Positions 32,197 to 36,762 of a DNA stretch of 36,762 nucleotides are shown one piece after another. A model generated the notes under the pieces. The model made no database searches and had not been told where the DNA came from. It saw only the letters and a program-made list of their open reading frames with translations. Made by a program: the position numbers and the translations under genes. This DNA comes from Lachnospiraceae bacterium (lineage in GTDB: Bacteria > Bacillota > Clostridia > Lachnospirales > Lachnospiraceae), in NCBI GenBank assembly GCA_030536685.1, contig JAUNPP010000015.1, positions 1 to 36,762 on the forward strand. The letters run 5' to 3'. Positions within the stretch are counted from its first letter, which is position 1. Each line of letters starts with the position of its first letter.

Positions 32197-33093
32197 TCAA
32201 TTTTGTTTCTGCCTGTTTCTTTTCCAGACGCCTTTTCCGGAGCTTGTTTTCTCATCCTCGACACATAAAGTCAGCAGCTCCTTTTCCAGACTTTTCCGGT
32301 CCAGATTTGTTTTAATCATTCCGTCTCTTGCTACCGAAACACGTCCTGTCTGCTCCGAGACGATTACTGTCACACTATCTGTAATCTCGCTGATTCCTGC
32401 AGCCGCATGATGCCTGGTTCCCAGCTTTGAGCTGATTCCCTCCATCTCATTGAGAGGCAGAAAACACTTGGCAGAAGCAACGCGGTTTCCGATAATCACC
32501 ACAGCCCCGTCATGGAGCGGCGTATCCTTTTCAAAAATATTGATCAGCAGCTCACTGCCTACAATTGCATCGATATTGGTTCCCCAGCGCTGAACATAAT
32601 GTACGATCGGCATAGTGTTCTGGATCACGATCAAAGCACCGGTCTTAACAGATGCCATCGCAAATACCGCGTTCAGAATCTCCATAACGGTCTGCTTATT
32701 AAAAACATTCTCCTTTTCCCGCTCTCCAAATTCAATCGGTATCAACCGGGAAAGGAAATCGCTTCTGTTTCCGCTGCCCATATTACTTCCCAACCGTTCA
32801 AGCGCCTGACGAAATTCCGGCTGAAATACGATCACGAACACCATAATAAACACACTCAGACAATTATCTACCAGCCAGACAATCACCGTCATGCGGAGAA
32901 CCGCTGCAATTACATAAAACAGCAGCAATATAAGTATGCCCTTTAATAAATTCCAGGCTTTCGTATTTTTCAGCCACAAAATCACATTGTACAAAACAAT
33001 CGTAATCAGTAAAATCTGCAGCACATCTATTATTCTGATATAGGGAATCAGAACATTATAGTGATTATAAATAAATTCTGCTATTAACCGCAT
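32197..33093 (-). CDS. cdaA: Membrane diadenylate cyclase CdaA
   Basis: A 298-residue enzyme making cyclic di-AMP from two ATP. Three membrane helices (about 14-38, 49-66 and 69-90) precede the DAC domain (about 95-270). The catalytic DGA motif is in DTPLHDGAVVI (residues 195-197). The second motif, normally RHR, reads RHH here (GTRHHAAAG, 227-229); the codons CAT CAT are clear in the sequence. This residue contacts ATP phosphates in studied cyclases, so activity may be altered or simply tolerant. It lies in an operon with cdaR downstream and two unknown membrane proteins upstream. c-di-AMP usually controls potassium and osmolyte transport and wall homeostasis. Confidence 0.93.
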   Translation of the reverse strand: MRLIAEFIYNHYNVLIPYIRIIDVLQILLITIVLYNVILWLKNTKAWNLLKGILILLLFYVIAAVLRMTVIVWLVDNCLSVFIMVFVIVFQPEFRQALERLGSNMGSGNRSDFLSRLIPIEFGEREKENVFNKQTVMEILNAVFAMASVKTGALIVIQNTMPIVHYVQRWGTNIDAIVGSELLINIFEKDTPLHDGAVVIIGNRVASAKCFLPLNEMEGISSKLGTRHHAAAGISEITDSVTVIVSEQTGRVSVARDGMIKTNLDRKSLEKELLTLCVEDEKTSSGKGVWKRNRQKQN

Positions 33094-33127
33094 GCTTCCA
33101 CACTTTCTTTAATCAGGAAAGCACTTT

Positions 33128-34117
33128 TTACTCCGATTCCTGCTCACCGCTTTCCTGTTTGCTTTCATCCCCTGTAAGGATGTCGATCTTATCATATTCC
33201 TTTTCGGCAACCCGAACCTTGGGAACCGCTTTAATATAGTAATAATATTCATCATCCTCGCACTGTGCATACTCTGTCTGCTTGTAATCCACTGCAAAAA
33301 CCATAAACTGAATTACATATGCCAGCAATACGGATACGATGGAACTGCATATTACAGAAACCACCGTCAGATCAGCTGTATTGCCGGAAGAGGATGCAAC
33401 TCCCAGAAGAACCAGCACCAGATTGGCGACAGCACCTGCTGCAATTGCAATCAGCCATGCATAATCAATAGAAAGTCTGTGAATTACATATACAATTACT
33501 ACGGTAACAGCAAATGCCACTGCCAGTATCATAAATACCCGATTGGTCCTCAGACCATCGATCAGCTGGATAAACCTTGCCGACATTCCCGCCGTATCGG
33601 TCACATCCGCCAGAAAACCGGCCATGCTGTTTACATAATCCATCAGAAAATACAGCAAAATGCCAAACAGCATCGGCAGAATAACCGTAACAGGAGCCAC
33701 AAGTCCTAAAACCAGCGGCAGTAAAAAGGGCAGCTTCAGAAAAAACATCATCGGTACAAAAAATACTACCGCCTGACAGCCCGGTGCGAATATAAGATTG
33801 ATCAGAATCATAACAATCATAATGATCAGGGCTACCAGTGCTACAATAAATGATATCTTCATAAAATGTATCAGCAGCACAATACACATAATACCTGTAA
33901 TCATTCCCCAGGGAAGAATACAGCAGACCAGCGAAACCAGCAATGTAATCGGCAGCGCAGTCAGTTCCTTTACATATCCAGCCTTGCTGTTGATAGCCAG
34001 CAGCATAAAAAAAGCTGCCAAAAACTTCACTATCAAACCGGCGATCAGGGAATGCTTCGCATACATCTGCATCATTTTTTCTCTAAACTCATATATAGGT
34101 GCAATTGGAGATCTCAC
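33128..34117 (-). CDS. Unknown polytopic membrane protein upstream of cdaA
   Basis: A 329-residue protein I do not recognise. It has about nine hydrophobic segments (near 23-42, 52-86 as two, 88-110, 113-162 as two, 193-212, 219-240 and 250-275). A hydrophilic C-terminal tail of about 55 residues contains a tyrosine run (DDEYYYYIKAVPKVRV) and ends rich in Glu/Ser. No transporter motif is obvious. The start is a GTG at 34117 with AGGCAGGA upstream. The gene is 34 bases before cdaA and 39 bases after the preceding small membrane protein, so all are probably co-transcribed. A role linked to c-di-AMP or envelope homeostasis is inferred from position only. Confidence 0.8.
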   Translation of the reverse strand: MRSPIAPIYEFREKMMQMYAKHSLIAGLIVKFLAAFFMLLAINSKAGYVKELTALPITLLVSLVCCILPWGMITGIMCIVLLIHFMKISFIVALVALIIMIVMILINLIFAPGCQAVVFFVPMMFFLKLPFLLPLVLGLVAPVTVILPMLFGILLYFLMDYVNSMAGFLADVTDTAGMSARFIQLIDGLRTNRVFMILAVAFAVTVVIVYVIHRLSIDYAWLIAIAAGAVANLVLVLLGVASSSGNTADLTVVSVICSSIVSVLLAYVIQFMVFAVDYKQTEYAQCEDDEYYYYIKAVPKVRVAEKEYDKIDILTGDESKQESGEQESE

Positions 34118-34156
34118 AGTAAATCCTGCCTTTCTAACTTTTTATTCAGCTGTTTA

Positions 34157-34669
34157 TTAAGTTTTTTCTTCATATGTTTCAGCCTTGTTAAATTTCTCAG
34201 CTGTTTTAGTATCGCTAAATTTATCAGCCGTTTCAAATCTCTCAGCTTTGTCAGCTTTATCAGCCTTTTTGTCCTCTTTCTGATCATCTTTCTGGTAGAA
34301 AGCATTCAGCTGTTTCAGATTCACAATGTATTCTTTTATCTTTCTTCTATATGCCCGATACCGGAACCAGTAGATAATATACGATACGATCATAGATGGA
34401 ATCAACAACAGAACAAAACTTAAAAGAATTGTTTTACCCGCCTGCATAAACACAAACAGATCTACCTTTCTCAGCAGTTCTTCCCAGTTATACAGAAATA
34501 CAACCGTAAGTACCAAAACATATAATACAACATATGCAAGAAAAGACCGGATCAGATAAAGTCCCAGATAATCGTGCTGAAAGAAACGGTTTGCCTTCAA
34601 AGCCTCTTTTTCGTGGTTTTCAAACAACTGAATTTTTGTCATCAGTTTGACCTTTTCCCTGTTTATCAT
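34157..34669 (-). CDS. Unknown two-TM protein with charged repetitive tail
   Basis: A 170-residue protein of unknown function. Two membrane helices (about 44-67 and 78-104) follow an N-terminal amphipathic region. The last 45 residues are a low-complexity Lys/Ala/Asp/Glu tail (KADKADKAERFETADKF), encoded by short degenerate DNA repeats. The frame is open to 34750, but GGAGGGA five bases before the ATG at 34669 and a promoter at 34710-34718 favour the short form MINREKVKL. It is the first gene of the apparent operon leading to cdaA. Confidence 0.78.
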   Translation of the reverse strand: MINREKVKLMTKIQLFENHEKEALKANRFFQHDYLGLYLIRSFLAYVVLYVLVLTVVFLYNWEELLRKVDLFVFMQAGKTILLSFVLLLIPSMIVSYIIYWFRYRAYRRKIKEYIVNLKQLNAFYQKDDQKEDKKADKADKAERFETADKFSDTKTAEKFNKAETYEEKT

Positions 34670-34709
34670 TTCTGTCCCTCCTCTCAATATATTCAATAAT
34701 CCAATCTGT

Positions 34710-34718
34710 ATTATAACA
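34710..34718 (-). promoter_or_regulatory. Extended -10 promoter for the cda operon
   Basis: Minus strand TGTTATAAT is a perfect extended -10 (TATAAT at 34710-34715, TG at 34717-34718). It lies just after the terminator of the upstream gene and about 40 bases before the ATG at 34669. No good -35 is seen at the normal distance. Confidence 0.6.
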
Positions 34719-34721
34719 TGA

Positions 34722-34778
34722 ATAAAAAAAAAATACGATAACAAATTCAAAGTTTAATAAGTTATCGTATTTTTTTAA
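34722..34778 (-). terminator. Intrinsic terminator after the amylosucrase-like gene
   Basis: AATACGATAAC (34732-34742) pairs perfectly with GTTATCGTATT (34761-34771). A long run of T follows on the minus strand (complement of 34724-34731), and TTTTTT also follows on the + strand, so it may work in both directions. Confidence 0.85.
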
Positions 34779-34854
34779 TAAATTTTAAATGCTGTTAATG
34801 ATTTTGCTTTTTTTGATTACAAAATTTTCATTTTTGCCGTTTTGAAGTTCTTTC

Positions 34855-36762
34855 TTACAATTTTTTTAAATAATAGAAGCCGTATGCCGGGATATTTACG
34901 CCTCTTGCTTCCATTTTTCTTCCGGAAATCAGATCTTCATACAGACCATCATTTTCATTGATCCATGCGGTCTTGTCAAATTCGCTGAAATTGAAGATAC
35001 CGATGATTTTTTCGCCTTCATAGTATCTTCCGATAGACAGAACTCCGCTGTCCCAGGTTTCAAGCGTCCATGTGTCCGCATTGGATACAAACACCTTCTC
35101 GGATTTACGAATCTGTTCCAGCTGGTTCAGACGTGTAAATACCTTTCCTTCTACCGTATCAGGATCTGTAATATTTCCTGCCAGCTCCCAGTTCATCGCT
35201 CCGCGGTGGATGTAACGGGAATCCACTGCTTTGTGAGGATTTTCCTTATAGGTGTAATCATTTACCTGAGCAACCTCATCGCCGCTGTAAAGCACAGGGA
35301 TTCCTGACTGCATAAACATATATGCGTGAAGCATTACGTGCATCTGGATTGCCTTTTCCATTGCTTCCTGATCCTGTTCAAATCCGGCTTTTTCGATACC
35401 GCACATGGAGGCTGTTGTTCCGCAGAATCTTGCATCACCTGTGATCAGATCCTCATTGTACAATTCGCCGCGGCTGTTGCTGTTTCCGGTGTAGCCTCTG
35501 AAATAATCATTCAGATATTTCTTATGAGCACGCTCATCAATTCCTTCATTTCTCAGACTTGCGTAGTCCAGACCCCAGCCAATATCATCATGGCAGCGCA
35601 GGTAATTCAGGAATACATATTCCTTCGGCAGATGATTTACAATATCCAGCTGCTGCTTTAACAGTCTTACATCTCTCGTTGCCACGGTATGCCATGTTGT
35701 TGCCATTGTTGTAACATTGTAAAGCATATGGCATTCGGGTTTTTCAACTGTTCCGAAATAAGGAACTACCTTTTCCGGTTCCATTACGACTTCGCCAAGA
35801 AGCAGAATGCCAGGACATACAATCTCACCGATCATACGCATCATACGCACAATGGTATGAACCTGGGGCAGGTTTCTGCAATCTGTATTGATCTGCTTCC
35901 AGATATACGGAACTGCATCAATACGTATGATATCGATACCTTTATTCGCCAGGAAAAGGAAATTGTACATCATTTCATTAAATACCCGGGGATTCTGATA
36001 ATTCAGATCCCACTGATAGGGGTAAAAAGTGGTCATAACGTAATGACGCGCATCGGAAAGCCAGGTGAAATTGCCGGGTGCCGTTGTCGGGAATACCTGG
36101 GGCACGGTTCTTTCATACATAGCCGGAATTGCATAATTGTCATAGAAGAAATAGCGGCTCATATACTCGCCTTCTCCCTGACGTGCACGTTTTGCCCATT
36201 CATGATCCTCTGAGGTATGGTTCATTACAAAGTCCATGCAGACATTCATATGCTTTTTATGACAGGCTGCTGTCAGGCTTTCCAGATCCTCCATGGTTCC
36301 CAGTTTTTCCTGTACCTTACGGAAATCAGATACCGCATAACCGCCATCAGAACGTCCTTCTGTTGTGTCCAGAAAAGGCATCAGATGAATATAGTTCACG
36401 TTGCTCTTTTCCAGATAATCAAGCTTTGACTCAACGCCCTTCATATTGCCTGCAAAATTATCAATATAGAACATCATTCCAAGCATATCATTCTGCTTGT
36501 ACCAATCAGGATGTTCCTCACGTTCTTTATCCAGGGTCTTTAATTCATCATTTCTTTCATTATAGAAACGATGCAGATTATTACAGAGTTCGTCAAACAT
36601 GGAACCGTTACCATACAACTCCATATAAAGCCATTTTAATTCCTCGAGGTGTTTTTCGAATCTTCTGCGGTATACCCCTTCCGATACATCTTCCGCTGCT
36701 GTTTTTGCGGTTTCAGCCTTCACAGTTTCTGCTGCTTTCACTTCCTCAGTCTTTACAGCTTC
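34855..36762 (-). CDS. Amylosucrase-like GH13 enzyme (5' end cut by window)
   Basis: At least 635 residues of a GH13 subfamily 4-type enzyme. Landmarks match amylosucrase in order: HLMPFLDTTEGRSDGGYAVSD, DFVMNHTSEDHEWA, TTFYPYQWDLNY, nucleophile Asp in DIIRIDAVPYIWKQ, acid/base Glu in LLLGEVVMEP, and the transition-state Asp in LRCHDDIGWGLD. IPVLYSGDEVAQVND and DSRYIHR follow. Such enzymes act on sucrose, making alpha-1,4-glucan and fructose, or hydrolysing it. The frame stays open to the window edge. A GTG at 36741 is possible, but the real start may lie outside. The visible N-terminus is a Lys/Ala/Glu/Thr-rich stretch before the first family motif. No signal peptide is visible, and a strong terminator follows. 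Confidence 0.88.
   Translation of the reverse strand, partial: EAVKTEEVKAAETVKAETAKTAAEDVSEGVYRRRFEKHLEELKWLYMELYGNGSMFDELCNNLHRFYNERNDELKTLDKEREEHPDWYKQNDMLGMMFYIDNFAGNMKGVESKLDYLEKSNVNYIHLMPFLDTTEGRSDGGYAVSDFRKVQEKLGTMEDLESLTAACHKKHMNVCMDFVMNHTSEDHEWAKRARQGEGEYMSRYFFYDNYAIPAMYERTVPQVFPTTAPGNFTWLSDARHYVMTTFYPYQWDLNYQNPRVFNEMMYNFLFLANKGIDIIRIDAVPYIWKQINTDCRNLPQVHTIVRMMRMIGEIVCPGILLLGEVVMEPEKVVPYFGTVEKPECHMLYNVTTMATTWHTVATRDVRLLKQQLDIVNHLPKEYVFLNYLRCHDDIGWGLDYASLRNEGIDERAHKKYLNDYFRGYTGNSNSRGELYNEDLITGDARFCGTTASMCGIEKAGFEQDQEAMEKAIQMHVMLHAYMFMQSGIPVLYSGDEVAQVNDYTYKENPHKAVDSRYIHRGAMNWELAGNITDPDTVEGKVFTRLNQLEQIRKSEKVFVSNADTWTLETWDSGVLSIGRYYEGEKIIGIFNFSEFDKTAWINENDGLYEDLISGRKMEARGVNIPAYGFYYLKKL

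Overview
The window reads as chromosomal DNA from an anaerobic, gut-type member of the Bacillota, most likely family Lachnospiraceae. This is inferred from strong AGGAGG-type ribosome binding sites, an electron-bifurcating NfnAB transhydrogenase, a T-box controlled ileS, the tig-clpP-clpX-lon order, and a CdaA/CdaR c-di-AMP module. No rRNA, tRNA, CRISPR array, transposase or prophage gene was seen. The gene content is mostly housekeeping, with a short accessory and repeat-rich stretch near the middle.

Layout. 1-6.7 kb (+): an MgtE magnesium transporter, then a two-component system (response regulator, histidine kinase) followed by a MacB/FtsX-type ABC exporter (ATPase, permease), a typical envelope-stress or antimicrobial-peptide module. 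6.8-15.1 kb (-): M20 amidohydrolase, DJ-1/PfpI protein, glycogen phosphorylase and isoleucyl-tRNA synthetase, the last with a T-box leader and a consensus promoter. 15.1-20.7 kb: a redox cluster. A short-chain dehydrogenase (SDR), NfnA and NfnB form a tight operon diverging from a TetR-type regulator; both promoters share one palindrome at their -35 elements. A second SDR lies opposite an AraC-type regulator. 20.9-23.25 kb: PlsC acyltransferase, a leaderless Cu/Zn superoxide dismutase-like protein, and four long palindromic elements. Two of these are copies of one family whose stems differ in sequence but remain perfectly paired. 23.26-29.4 kb (-): lon, clpX, clpP and tig (transcribed tig to lon). 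29.5-34.7 kb (-): two unknown membrane proteins, cdaA, cdaR and a shortened Enzyme I-like protein that lacks the HPr-binding domain. 34.85 kb to the right edge (-): an amylosucrase-like GH13 enzyme, cut by the window.

How the genes may work together. NfnAB makes NADPH from NADH plus reduced ferredoxin, and the SDRs beside it look NADPH-preferring, so the 15-20 kb cluster is probably an inducible reductive pathway with its own NADPH supply; its substrate cannot be told from sequence. The c-di-AMP operon links nucleotide signalling to a PEP-binding, phosphohistidine-bearing protein instead of the usual glmM neighbour. The best candidates for something undescribed are the HPr-domain-less Enzyme I in the cda operon, the covarying palindromic element family placed just after stop codons, and the SDR-NfnAB operon. 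All functional statements rest on motif reading by eye; no database search was run.
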